Source: Clostridiales bacterium mt11 (GTDB taxonomy: Bacteria > Bacillota > Clostridia > Tissierellales > Tepidimicrobiaceae). From it: DNA of 64,000 nucleotides. A program made the position numbers and the translations under genes. This document shows, in pieces, positions 7,929 through 16,872 of the stretch. The notes under the pieces were generated by a model. It was not told the origin of the DNA. It made no database searches and saw nothing but the letters and a program-made list of their open reading frames with translations. Within the stretch, counting starts at the first letter, position 1; each line of letters starts with the position of its first letter. The stretch spans positions 647,717-711,716 of the forward strand of contig LN874946.1 in NCBI GenBank assembly GCA_001282665.1, in the 5' to 3' direction.

Positions 7929-10900
7929 TTAGCTTGCTATCTCATCTAAATTATCAGTTAATTTAACAGAAACTATTTTACTTATTCCTTCTTCCTCCAT
8001 AGTTACTCCATATAGTACATCCGCCATTTCCATAGTACTCTTTCTGTGGGTTATCATAATAAATTGAGTCTCATCGGAAAAGCCCCTAAGGTAACTAGTA
8101 TATCGGCTAATATTGGCTTCATCTAATGCAGCATCTATTTCATCTAAAATACAAAATGGAGTAGGCTTGATTTGAAGTATGGCAAACAATAAAGCTACGG
8201 CAGTCAGAGATTTCTCTCCTCCTGAAAGAAGAGTTAAATTTTGTAACTTCTTACCCGGTGGCTGAGCTTTTATCTCTATACCACATTCAAGTATATTTTC
8301 TTCATCTTCCAATACTAAGTCTGCCTTACCTCCATCAAATAGCACAGAAAATACTTGATTAAAGTTCTCATTGATCTTATTAAAATTAAATAAAAATTGC
8401 TCTTTCATTTTAACTTCCATATCAACTATGACCTCTTGTAGATTTTCTTTTGCTAATAATAGATCCTCATGCTGTTTAGTAATGAATCCGAGCCTTTCAC
8501 TTGTCGTTTTATATTCTTCAATAGAGCCAAGATTTACAGTTCCCAATTCCTTAATCCTATTTTTCAATCTTTTAACTTCTTCATAGGCTGTATCTATGTC
8601 CTCTATTTCTATCAATAATTTTACAGCTTCATCATATTCTAATTCATAATCCTCCAATAATTTTGCATTTATATTTTCAAGCTTAACGCTATATTTCGCT
8701 TCTTTTATATCCCAGCCATTTTTAGATTTTTCAAGATTATTCAATTTATCGTTCATATCTTTTAATCTATTTTGCTCTAAATAATAGCCATCCATAAATT
8801 CATCTTTTTCTTTTTTCATTTGCTTAAATATCCTGTCTTTTTCTTCTCCTAATATAGAAAGTTTATCTATGGTTTCTCTAGTACTAGTCATTAAATCCGT
8901 TATATTTTCTATTTCTTTTTTATACTTTATACATTCTTGGTTCTTTTCTTCTATTAGTATTCGAGTACTGTCTATTTCCATCTTTGTTATCTCTAGCTTT
9001 TCATTAGCATTTCCTAATTTGTTTTCTAAGAAATTCATCTGTATCTTTGTATCTGTTACATCTCTCATTGCCTCTTCTCTAATCAACTTTTCCTCTTCAA
9101 ATTGTGATACAAAATCATTTATATTATCCTTTATTAAATTGCTTTCCTCTTCAATGTCTTTTAGCTCTTTACTAAATTTTTCTTTTTCTATATTTATTCC
9201 ATCTAATTCTTGGTTTAACTTATGGATTTCACCATCATATTTTATAATGGACTCATCAATTCTTTTTAATTCCATACTATATTTATTTTTTTCACTTTCA
9301 ATTTTTATTATTTCAATATTTAGGTTCTGTAGTATTTCCTCTTTCTCTTTTAATTCCACCAAGTTATTTTCCAATATAGATTTTAATTTTGACTTATCTT
9401 CCTCTAAATTGTTTTGAGTCTTAGAAAGATTATTTATTTCATTTTTCAATGTCTCAATTCTATATCTTCTATTTAATATGTTTCCACTTACCTTAGGTAA
9501 ACTGCCGCCTGTCATCGAACCGCCAGCATTTATTATATCTCCATCTAGAGTTACTATCCTAAAGGAATAGTTATATTTCTTTGCTACTATAGTAGCATCA
9601 TTTAAATCTTTAACAACTATAGTTCTGCCTAAGAGATACTCCATAATATTTTTATATTTCACATCATAGCTTATTAACTCTGAACCTAAACCCAATATTT
9701 TATATTTTTCTCTATCTCCTTGGCTAATATATATGGGATTTCCTTTAATGGTGGATAGGGGTAAAAAAGTTACTCTGCCTAGCTTATTTTTTCTTAGATA
9801 ATCGATTATAAATTTTGCATCTTCCTCATCGCCAGTGACTACATTTTGCAAGCTTCCTCCTAGTCCAACATCTATAGCTTTTTCATATATTTCCTCTACT
9901 TTTATTAAATCTGCTACAACTCCTATTAGGCTATTTTTTAATTTTTCCTCTCTTTTACAGGCTAACATTAAATTCTTAACACTTTTGTAATATCCCTCAT
10001 AATCATCTTGCATATTTTTAAGCAGATTGAAATTAGAAATCCTTCCTTGGAGCTCCATCTTATTAGTATTTATTTCTTTATATAATCTATCTAATTGTTC
10101 TTTATAAGTTTTTTCTTCCAACCTAAGATTAGTTAAAAATTTATTGTAGATAATTACTTCTTCTCTTTTCTTTAATTCTAATTCTTCTATTTTCATCAAA
10201 GATTCCTTAGCTGTGTTTTTGCCATCGGATAATATTTGGATTTCTCTTTTGAGCTGTTCAATTCTCTTATGAATATTGTCTTCAAAGCTATTTAAACTAT
10301 TTATATTACTTTTTTTGTCCGTAATTAGATTATACAAATTTATGACTTTATCTTTATCCTTTTCAATTGCCTTTTCTTTAAGTAATATCTTCTCATTTAA
10401 TTCTTCTAGATTAATATTTTTTCTATTATAATCCTCTCTTAAAGAAAGCTTCTCCTTTTTCATGTTATTAATTTCATCAATTGTTGAAATTCTATCTTTT
10501 TCTAATTCTTCTAACCTTTTCTTTAAGTCCACTATTTCCCTTTCCAATCTTTCAATATCTTTAATATAGAATTTCTCTTTTTCTTCTAATAGACTCAAAT
10601 CATTTTTACATTGATTAAATTGATTTGAAGTTTCAATTTTTTCTTTTTGAATATTATCTAAATATAAATTCATCTCCTCGGTTTTAATCTTCATCGAATT
10701 TAAATTATCTTCTATTTTATTTCTCTTAGCTACAACCTCATTTAACTGGACTTGAATTTTAGATTTTTCTCGTTTACAATTTTCTATCTCTGCTTTTATC
10801 TCATCAATATTTCTAACGAATAGATTTACTTCAAGTTCTTTCAGTCTACTAGACAAACCAATAAATGTACTTGCCTTCTCAGATTGCTCCTTTAAATTAT

Positions 10901-11507
10901 CATATTGTTTTTCCAATTCAGAGATTATATCCTTTATCCTAATTAAATTGCTTTCAGTCTTTTCTAGCTTTTTTTCAGCTTCTGATTTTTTGGATTTAAA
11001 CTTGACTATCCCTGCCGCTTCCTCAAAGATATTCCTTCTATCTTCTGGTCTACTGCTTAATATTTCATCAACTCTACCTTGTCCAATAATAGAATATCCA
11101 TCTTTTCCTACACCTGTATCCATGAATATCTCTTTGATATCCCTTAATCGACAGGAGCTTTTATTCAAATAATATTCGGATTCTCCTGAACGAAACATTC
11201 TTCTGGTAATAGCTACTTCTTGGTAGTCAACAGGTATTAGGCAATCCTTATTATCGAAGGTAATAGTTACCTCCGCATATCCTAAGGGCTTTCTAATACT
11301 AGTACCAGAAAAGATAATATCCTCCATTTTGCTTCCTCTAAGGGTCTTTACGCTTTGTTCTCCTAATACCCATCTAATAGCATCGGATATATTGCTCTTT
11401 CCACTGCCATTTGGTCCTACAATGGCAGTGATACCTTCTTTAAATTCAATTTCAGCTTTATCTCCAAAAGACTTAAATCCTTGTATTTCAACTTTTTTTA
11501 AATGCAA
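7929..11507 (-). CDS. smc: Chromosome segregation ATPase SMC
   Basis: Core of the bacterial condensin complex with ScpA/ScpB. The roughly 1,192 residues have the full layout: Walker A GPNGSGKSN near 32, long coiled coil, hinge domain about 500-680 with the glycine-rich INAGGSMTGG, second coiled coil, then the ABC signature LSGGEKSLTA and Walker B CILDEIDAALDE near the C-terminus. Start is taken as TTG at 11507 (HLKKVEIQGFKSF), six bases after GAGGTG; the GTG at 11516 overlaps that site. Confidence 0.96.
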   Translation of the reverse strand: MHLKKVEIQGFKSFGDKAEIEFKEGITAIVGPNGSGKSNISDAIRWVLGEQSVKTLRGSKMEDIIFSGTSIRKPLGYAEVTITFDNKDCLIPVDYQEVAITRRMFRSGESEYYLNKSSCRLRDIKEIFMDTGVGKDGYSIIGQGRVDEILSSRPEDRRNIFEEAAGIVKFKSKKSEAEKKLEKTESNLIRIKDIISELEKQYDNLKEQSEKASTFIGLSSRLKELEVNLFVRNIDEIKAEIENCKREKSKIQVQLNEVVAKRNKIEDNLNSMKIKTEEMNLYLDNIQKEKIETSNQFNQCKNDLSLLEEKEKFYIKDIERLEREIVDLKKRLEELEKDRISTIDEINNMKKEKLSLREDYNRKNINLEELNEKILLKEKAIEKDKDKVINLYNLITDKKSNINSLNSFEDNIHKRIEQLKREIQILSDGKNTAKESLMKIEELELKKREEVIIYNKFLTNLRLEEKTYKEQLDRLYKEINTNKMELQGRISNFNLLKNMQDDYEGYYKSVKNLMLACKREEKLKNSLIGVVADLIKVEEIYEKAIDVGLGGSLQNVVTGDEEDAKFIIDYLRKNKLGRVTFLPLSTIKGNPIYISQGDREKYKILGLGSELISYDVKYKNIMEYLLGRTIVVKDLNDATIVAKKYNYSFRIVTLDGDIINAGGSMTGGSLPKVSGNILNRRYRIETLKNEINNLSKTQNNLEEDKSKLKSILENNLVELKEKEEILQNLNIEIIKIESEKNKYSMELKRIDESIIKYDGEIHKLNQELDGINIEKEKFSKELKDIEEESNLIKDNINDFVSQFEEEKLIREEAMRDVTDTKIQMNFLENKLGNANEKLEITKMEIDSTRILIEEKNQECIKYKKEIENITDLMTSTRETIDKLSILGEEKDRIFKQMKKEKDEFMDGYYLEQNRLKDMNDKLNNLEKSKNGWDIKEAKYSVKLENINAKLLEDYELEYDEAVKLLIEIEDIDTAYEEVKRLKNRIKELGTVNLGSIEEYKTTSERLGFITKQHEDLLLAKENLQEVIVDMEVKMKEQFLFNFNKINENFNQVFSVLFDGGKADLVLEDEENILECGIEIKAQPPGKKLQNLTLLSGGEKSLTAVALLFAILQIKPTPFCILDEIDAALDEANISRYTSYLRGFSDETQFIMITHRKSTMEMADVLYGVTMEEEGISKIVSVKLTDNLDEIAS

Positions 11508-11525
11508 GTTAAACACCTCTTAAAC

Positions 11526-12620
11526 TCATATTATAGCCTTATCTTTTAAATATTTTCCCACTATCTCTTTTCTATCTATTATATCAAATTTATCATCCAT
11601 ACATATATTGATAACTCCCATGGGAATATCCTTTTGGTATATTTTTATTTTATTAAATCCATACTTTTGAGTTAAATACTTTATATTCGATGACTTCTGC
11701 CCTGCTATACTGGATATGTTTTTACCATTGGCTTCTATTACCATAGTCTTGCCTTGGATTATGCTTTTATCATAAGCATCTATATGGTCAGATAATATTA
11801 TTTTATAGATATTGGACTCCACCAATTGTCTAAAAGATGGATGAAAAGGACCAGCTACTACATCTTTTCCTAGTGTTATATTATCTGTAGGCTGTAAACC
11901 TACACGGATAACATCAATATCATAATATTCGAACAGCATGAGTAAATCTGTAGTTATATCAACTGCTTCCTCTAGGGATAATGGCTTATATTTATTATCC
12001 CTATACATCTTTTCTAAATAGGTATCCTTAATAACCAAGGTAGGATAAATTCTAACACAATAGGGATTTAAACTTACCAATTCTTTAGCTGTTAAAATTG
12101 ATTTTTGCCTATCATCTCCTACAAGCCCAATCATCATCTGCAATCCTAAATTAAACCCATATTCCTTGATTAAATTTGCAGCTATATAAACTTGATGGCT
12201 ACTGTGACCTCTTCCGCTCCTATTGAGTACTTCATCATTTAAAGATTGAACTCCTAGCTCTATTGTATCCACTTTATATTCTTTTAGTAGGTCTAGGATT
12301 TCTCTATCTATATAATCAGGTCTTGTAGACAATCTGATGCCATTAATCTTACCTCGATTCTTATACTTTAAAGGTATGGCTAATAATTTTCTTTGTATTT
12401 CCTTATGGATTCCTGTAAAACTGCCACCATAAAAAGCAACTTCAATCTCTATTTCCCTATTAGGAAATGTACTTAAATGTTCTTCTATTATCCTTTCTAC
12501 ATCTTCTGGTGTGACATCAGTTGATAATCCTGTAATTCTCTTTTGATTGCAAAAAACACAATCATGGGGACAACCTAAATGGGGAACAAATATAGGTATT
12601 ATAAAATAGTCTTTACTCAA
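11526..12620 (-). CDS. Elp3-like radical SAM protein
   Basis: About 364 residues. The cluster motif CPHDCVFC near 18-25 (CxxxCxxC after HLGC) binds the 4Fe-4S cluster and SAM. The GG(S/T)FTG motif at about 72 and the GLQPTD segment recall the Elp3 radical SAM superfamily, but there is no acetyltransferase domain. Clostridia often carry it between rnc and smc; substrate unknown, RNA modification is a guess from the neighbourhood. Start is TTG at 12620 after AGGTGA. It overlaps the rnc end by eight bases. Confidence 0.85.
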   Translation of the reverse strand: MSKDYFIIPIFVPHLGCPHDCVFCNQKRITGLSTDVTPEDVERIIEEHLSTFPNREIEIEVAFYGGSFTGIHKEIQRKLLAIPLKYKNRGKINGIRLSTRPDYIDREILDLLKEYKVDTIELGVQSLNDEVLNRSGRGHSSHQVYIAANLIKEYGFNLGLQMMIGLVGDDRQKSILTAKELVSLNPYCVRIYPTLVIKDTYLEKMYRDNKYKPLSLEEAVDITTDLLMLFEYYDIDVIRVGLQPTDNITLGKDVVAGPFHPSFRQLVESNIYKIILSDHIDAYDKSIIQGKTMVIEANGKNISSIAGQKSSNIKYLTQKYGFNKIKIYQKDIPMGVINICMDDKFDIIDRKEIVGKYLKDKAII

Positions 12621-13335
12621 TTCTCTCACCTATTCTATATAAAGCCTGTTTTGCAGCCATTTGTTCAGCTTCCTTTTTATTTCTTCCCATTCCACTCCCT
12701 ATGACTTTGTTTTCCACAATCACATTCATATAAAATTTCTTATTGTGATCTGGACCTACTTCTTTTTCAACCTTATATTCAATTTTGGATTTAGTCTTCT
12801 TTTGAAGTATTTCTTGTAGTTCAGTTTTATAGTCTATAAACAAATTTCCCTTAGATATTGCATAGATTACTTCTCCTTCAAACATTCCCAACAAAAATTT
12901 CTGAGTACTAATTAAACCATCATCTATATAAATAGCTCCCGTTAGCGCTTCAAAAGCATCTCCCAAAATAGAATCCCTATCTCTACCTCCTGTTGTCTCT
13001 TCTCCCTTGCCTAGCAATAGATACTTTCCTAGGTTTATCTTTCTAGCTGCAAATGCTAGAGAGGATTCACAAACCACCGTCGCTCTTTTTTTGGTTAGCT
13101 CTCCTTCAGGCAACTCAGGAAAGTGATGGTATAAATAGTCGGATACAATTAAATTTACTACTACATCACCTAAAAATTCTAACCTCTCATTGTTTTCATG
13201 ATTTCTCATCTTATTTTCATTGGCATAAGAACTGTGAGTTAATGCTGTATTCAATAATTCTATGTCTTTAAATTTATAATTTATATCCGATTGTATTTTC
13301 CTTAAACTCTTTTGCCTTTCATATGGTATTTTCAC
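12613..13335 (-). CDS. rnc: Ribonuclease III
   Basis: Double-strand-specific endoribonuclease that processes rRNA precursors and mRNAs. The RNase III signature NERLEFLGDVV lies near 47-57 and the second catalytic Asp/Glu region (ILGDAFEALTGAIYID) near 125-140. A double-stranded RNA-binding domain occupies the last 70 residues. Start is GTG at 13335, seven bases after GGAGG; the ATG at 13353 lies before that site. A 40-bp perfect palindrome ends 22 bases upstream of the start. Confidence 0.95.
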   Translation of the reverse strand: MKIPYERQKSLRKIQSDINYKFKDIELLNTALTHSSYANENKMRNHENNERLEFLGDVVVNLIVSDYLYHHFPELPEGELTKKRATVVCESSLAFAARKINLGKYLLLGKGEETTGGRDRDSILGDAFEALTGAIYIDDGLISTQKFLLGMFEGEVIYAISKGNLFIDYKTELQEILQKKTKSKIEYKVEKEVGPDHNKKFYMNVIVENKVIGSGMGRNKKEAEQMAAKQALYRIGERIE

Positions 13336-13356
13336 TTTATTACCTCCAAGCATCTG

Positions 13357-13396
13357 ATAATTACCTATTAGATCTTAAGATCTAATAGGTAATTAT
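13357..13396. promoter_or_regulatory. 40-bp perfect palindrome between acpP and rnc
   Basis: Two 20-base exact arms (13357-13376 and 13377-13396) meet without a spacer, centred on CTTAAG. In RNA this is a stem of about 18 bp with a minimal loop. It starts one base after the acpP stop and ends near the rnc ribosome site, and no U-run follows in the minus direction. Likely an mRNA hairpin; RNase III cleavage would fit but is not shown. Confidence 0.75.
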
Positions 13397-13397
13397 T

Positions 13398-13628
13398 CTA
13401 ACCTATAATTTTATTTATATAGTTAACAGCATCTCCGACTGTATTAATAGTTTCCACATCCTCATCGTCAACTTCTAGATCAAATTCATCTTCCAATCCC
13501 ATGATCAACTCCACTAAATCCAAAGAATCAGCATCTAAATCTTCTCTAAAAGAAGTTTCCATAGTAATATCATCCTCATTAATACCAAATTGCTCTGAAA
13601 TCATCCTTTTTGTTTTTTCATAAACCAT
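13398..13628 (-). CDS. acpP: Acyl carrier protein
   Basis: A 76-residue acidic four-helix carrier. The DSLDLVEL motif places the phosphopantetheine-bearing Ser at about 36. It carries acyl chains in type II fatty acid synthesis and to PlsX next door. GGAGGTG site upstream of the ATG. No fabD, fabG or fapR lies between it and plsX, unlike Bacillus. Confidence 0.97.
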   Translation of the reverse strand: MVYEKTKRMISEQFGINEDDITMETSFREDLDADSLDLVELIMGLEDEFDLEVDDEDVETINTVGDAVNYINKIIG

Positions 13629-13662
13629 TTAATAAGCACCTCCAAAGTAATAATTAAAGATT

Positions 13663-14655
13663 TTATTCATTAACATTTATATCATTTTCAATTATTTTTA
13701 TTACATCCATTTCAACAAAAGTTTTTACTTGTCTAATGGCATTTTTAATTGTGTAAGCATCAGAACTGCCATGAGCTTTGACTACTGGTTGTTTTAAACC
13801 CAAAAGGGGTGCTCCCCCATATTCTCGATAGTCGAGTTTATCTTTAAAGGATTTCAACTGAGATTTTAACATTAAAGCACCCATCTTAGATTTAAATGAT
13901 TTTGTAAACTCATCCTTTAAAGATGAAAATAATGATATTGCCATACCCTCTGTTAATTTTAATATAACATTTCCTACAAAGCCATCACAAACTATTACAT
14001 CACAAATTCCTTCTGGAATATCCCTTACTTCTACATTGCCAACAAAATTTAAGTTTGAGTCCTTAATAAGTTGGTATGATTCCTTAACTAAAGTATTTCC
14101 TTTACCCTCCTCAGTTCCAATATTAGCTAAGCCAACTTTAGGTGAACTTATCCCTAAAACCTTCTCACTATAAATGGAACCCATGGTTGCAAATTGTTGT
14201 AAGTATTCTGGCTTACAATCTACATTTGCTCCTATATCAAGCATAAAAGAAACTCCCTTTTTAGTTGGATAAACAGAAGCTAAAGCAGCCCTTTCAATAC
14301 CTTTTATCCTTTTAACTATAAAAAGTCCTCCTGCTAGCAACGCACCTGTACTTCCTGCCGATACGAATCCATCTCCTTTTCCCTCTCTGAGAGCTTTTAA
14401 TCCTACAACTACAGATGAATCCTTTTTCCTTCTTATAGCTAATGCAGGTTCTTCATCGTTAGTGATAACTTCAGTAGAATTGATTATTTCTATCATATCT
14501 TTTGGAAACTCATATTTAGATAACTCTTTTTCTATTATGTCCTCTTGGCCTACAATTATTATGTTGACTCCTAGTTCTTTTACTGCATCTACACATCCTT
14601 TGACTATATCCTTAGGACCTTTGTCTCCTCCCATACCATCTACAATAATATTCAT
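13663..14655 (-). CDS. plsX: Phosphate acyltransferase PlsX
   Basis: Makes acyl-phosphate from acyl-ACP, the first step of phospholipid synthesis with PlsY. N-terminal MNIIVDGMGGDKGP and the later FVSAGSTGALLAGG and DGFVGNVILK blocks are family hallmarks; about 330 residues. The ATG at 14655 has AGGAGG six bases upstream; the longer open frame (23 more residues) is untranslated leader. It lies 34 bases upstream of acpP, its substrate carrier. Confidence 0.96.
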   Translation of the reverse strand: MNIIVDGMGGDKGPKDIVKGCVDAVKELGVNIIIVGQEDIIEKELSKYEFPKDMIEIINSTEVITNDEEPALAIRRKKDSSVVVGLKALREGKGDGFVSAGSTGALLAGGLFIVKRIKGIERAALASVYPTKKGVSFMLDIGANVDCKPEYLQQFATMGSIYSEKVLGISSPKVGLANIGTEEGKGNTLVKESYQLIKDSNLNFVGNVEVRDIPEGICDVIVCDGFVGNVILKLTEGMAISLFSSLKDEFTKSFKSKMGALMLKSQLKSFKDKLDYREYGGAPLLGLKQPVVKAHGSSDAYTIKNAIRQVKTFVEMDVIKIIENDINVNE

Positions 14656-14733
14656 AAACATCCTCCTAAAAAACCTATTAAAGCTACTGATATTAAATAT
14701 ATTATAGAATATGTAAAAATGCAATATTTATAG

Positions 14734-14765
14734 AAAAAAAGATAGTGATAATATCACTATCTTTT
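14734..14765 (-). terminator. Rho-independent terminator after rpmF
   Basis: Stem GATAGTGAT/ATCACTATC extended by A-T pairs, three-base loop, then TTTTTTT in the minus direction. It separates ylbN-rpmF from plsX-acpP. Confidence 0.85.
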
Positions 14766-14776
14766 CATTGATTCAA

Positions 14777-14956
14777 TTATTCAGCATCTATAACTTCCCT
14801 ATTCTTGTAATATCCACAAGCTCTACAAACTCTATGTGGTAATTTTGGCTCATGACATTGTGGACATTCAGTAATAGTAGCCTTTGTCAATCTATAAGAA
14901 GAAGCTCTTCTTTTATCTCTTCTTGCTTTACCAGTTTTTCGTTTTGGTACTGCCAT
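14777..14956 (-). CDS. rpmF: 50S ribosomal protein L32
   Basis: Read directly from the minus strand: 59 residues starting MAVPKRKTGKARRDKRR. The basic N-terminal arm is followed by a zinc ribbon CPQC...CRAC, so this is the zinc-binding (C+) form of L32. GGAGGTG site precedes the ATG. It follows the YlbN/DUF177 gene by 13 bases, the conserved pairing in bacteria. Confidence 0.96.
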   Translation of the reverse strand: MAVPKRKTGKARRDKRRASSYRLTKATITECPQCHEPKLPHRVCRACGYYKNREVIDAE

Positions 14957-14969
14957 TTAAAACACCTCC

Positions 14970-15482
14970 TTATTCCTTTGGGAAAAAATCTTTAAGTACT
15001 GCAAATCTTGGATCGATATTTTCTACAATACAATTACATTTTCCTTTATTAAGATTTGTCCCGCATTTTGGGCACAGTCCTTTACACTCTTCATCACAAA
15101 GAGGTTTCATAGGAAGTGATAAAATTACCATACTCATTATATCTTCAGTTAAGTCTAGTTTTTCACCAACATAATAGATAAGATCATCTTCTTCGTCTTG
15201 GGTAATATCATCAACCTCTTCAACCAGTCTCCCTGATAAAACTGTATCCCTTTCATTTATAAAGGACTCCAAACACCTTCCACAAGCTTCTTCATATTTA
15301 TAATTGATGAGTATATGAATTAGCTTTTCTCCCTGTGCTCTATAAATTTCCCCTTTATATTTGATAGGCTCAATAAATTTAATCTTTCTCCCATCTATAT
15401 TTAAAGAATCTTTGTGTAATTCTCCCTCAATATGGAGACTCATAACAGTTTCATCATGAAAACCTGATAAATCTATACACAT
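14970..15482 (-). CDS. YlbN/YceD (DUF177) protein
   Basis: About 170 residues, family DUF177, linked to 23S rRNA maturation and always near rpmF. A central CGRCLE motif and a C-terminal CDEECKGLCPKCG...CNC cluster probably bind zinc. ATG at 15482 has GAGGTG six bases upstream; the GTG three codons earlier is that site itself. Driven by a near-consensus promoter just upstream. Confidence 0.9.
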   Translation of the reverse strand: MCIDLSGFHDETVMSLHIEGELHKDSLNIDGRKIKFIEPIKYKGEIYRAQGEKLIHILINYKYEEACGRCLESFINERDTVLSGRLVEEVDDITQDEEDDLIYYVGEKLDLTEDIMSMVILSLPMKPLCDEECKGLCPKCGTNLNKGKCNCIVENIDPRFAVLKDFFPKE

Positions 15483-15511
15483 TACTTTCACCTCTTAAAC
15501 TAACACACATT

Positions 15512-15540
15512 ATTATATAAAGGAGACCAGTATTTGTCAA
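15512..15540 (-). promoter_or_regulatory. Consensus sigma-A promoter of ylbN-rpmF
   Basis: TTGACA, 17 bases, TATAAT: both boxes are perfect consensus. It lies in the 64-base gap between ackA and ylbN, as expected for a strongly expressed ribosomal protein gene. Confidence 0.88.
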
Positions 15541-15546
15541 GAAATA

Positions 15547-16743
15547 TTATTTTTGAACAAGCTCTAATGTATCTCTTGCTATCATTAATTCTTCATTTGT
15601 AGGAATTACAAGTATAGCAGTTGATGTTAAGTCTTTGCTTACTATAGCTTCTTTGCCTCTAACATTATTTAGTTCTTTATCAATCTTGATTCCTACACAT
15701 TCTAATCCTTCACAGATCTTTTCTCTAATTGAAACGGAATTTTCTCCTATACCAGCTGTGAAAACCAAAGCATCTACATTACATAGAGTAGCAGTATAAG
15801 CTCCTATGTATTTTTTTACCCTATTGCAGAATACTTCTAAAGCTAATTTAGCTCTTTCGTTTCCTTCATCCATAGCTTCTTCAAGATCTCTAAAGTCACT
15901 GCTTATTCCAGATATTCCCAATACGCCAGATTTTTTATTAAATAGATCATTTACTTCTTCAAAACTTAATCCTTCCTTCTCCATAATAAATGGAATTATA
16001 GCTGGATCTACGTCTCCTGACCTAGTTCCCATAGCTAACCCTTCAAGTGGTGTAAAGCCCATACTTGTTTCAATGGATTTACCACCTTGTACAGCACAAA
16101 CACTAGCTCCATTTCCTAAATGACAAGTTATAATATTTAAATCCTTTATGTCCTTACCTAACATCTTTGCAGCTCTTATTGACACATATTTATGAGAAGT
16201 TCCGTGGAAACCATATTTTCTAATGCCATATTTTTCATATAATTCATATGGTAGTGGATAAATATAATTTGCTGCTGGAATGGTTTGGTGGAAAGCAGTA
16301 TCAAAAACTGCAACCATTGGTGTCTCTGGCATAAGTGCCTTGCAAGCTTCAATTCCCATTATATTTGGTGGATTATGAAGTGGTGCTAAATCTATACAAT
16401 CATTTAAAGCCTTCATAACTTCATCATCGATTATCACTGAATTAGCAAACTTTTCTCCTCCATGAACTACTCTATGTCCAACTGCTCCTATTTCATCCAT
16501 TGATTTTATAGCTCCATAATTAGGCTCAATTAAAGCATTTAATACTAATTCTAAAGCTTTTCTATGATCTGACATAGGCTCTTCAATGATGACTTCATCT
16601 TTACCAGTAGTCCTATGTTTTACCCTTGAACCTTCTATTCCTATTCTTTCTACTAATCCTTTTGCTAGAACTTCTTCATTTTCCATATTTATTAATTGAT
16701 ATTTTAAAGAAGAACTACCACAATTAATTACTAATATGTTCAT
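15547..16743 (-). CDS. ackA: Acetate kinase
   Basis: Interconverts acetyl phosphate + ADP and acetate + ATP, the main substrate-level ATP step in acetate-forming anaerobes. The 398 residues carry MNILVINCGSSSLKYQL, GHRVVHGG near 90, the catalytic Asp region VFDTAFHQTIP near 148, HLGNGASV near 209 and GMGxTRSGDVDP near 240. Full length with AGGAGG site. No phosphotransacetylase gene is adjacent; the divergent neighbour TmcAL consumes acetate. Confidence 0.97.
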   Translation of the reverse strand: MNILVINCGSSSLKYQLINMENEEVLAKGLVERIGIEGSRVKHRTTGKDEVIIEEPMSDHRKALELVLNALIEPNYGAIKSMDEIGAVGHRVVHGGEKFANSVIIDDEVMKALNDCIDLAPLHNPPNIMGIEACKALMPETPMVAVFDTAFHQTIPAANYIYPLPYELYEKYGIRKYGFHGTSHKYVSIRAAKMLGKDIKDLNIITCHLGNGASVCAVQGGKSIETSMGFTPLEGLAMGTRSGDVDPAIIPFIMEKEGLSFEEVNDLFNKKSGVLGISGISSDFRDLEEAMDEGNERAKLALEVFCNRVKKYIGAYTATLCNVDALVFTAGIGENSVSIREKICEGLECVGIKIDKELNNVRGKEAIVSKDLTSTAILVIPTNEELMIARDTLELVQK

Positions 16744-16780
16744 TATACATTCCTCCTATAAATTCTTTTAGCTATAAAAT

Positions 16781-16809
16781 ATATTATTATATATTTGTTA
16801 AAAAATCAA
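16781..16809 (-). promoter_or_regulatory. Probable promoter of ackA
   Basis: TTGATT, 17 bases, TAATAT in the A/T-rich gap between the divergent ackA and tmcAL genes. The -10 is imperfect, so confidence is limited. Confidence 0.4.
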
Positions 16810-16872
16810 CGATATAATAATGCTTTAACACTTATGTTATAATATTAATAAAACTTAATGGAGGCAATAAAT

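Noticed and set aside
8869..9417. 182-codon plus-strand frame opposite smc
   Set aside because: Ser/Phe-rich shadow of the SMC coiled coil; no ribosome site or family.
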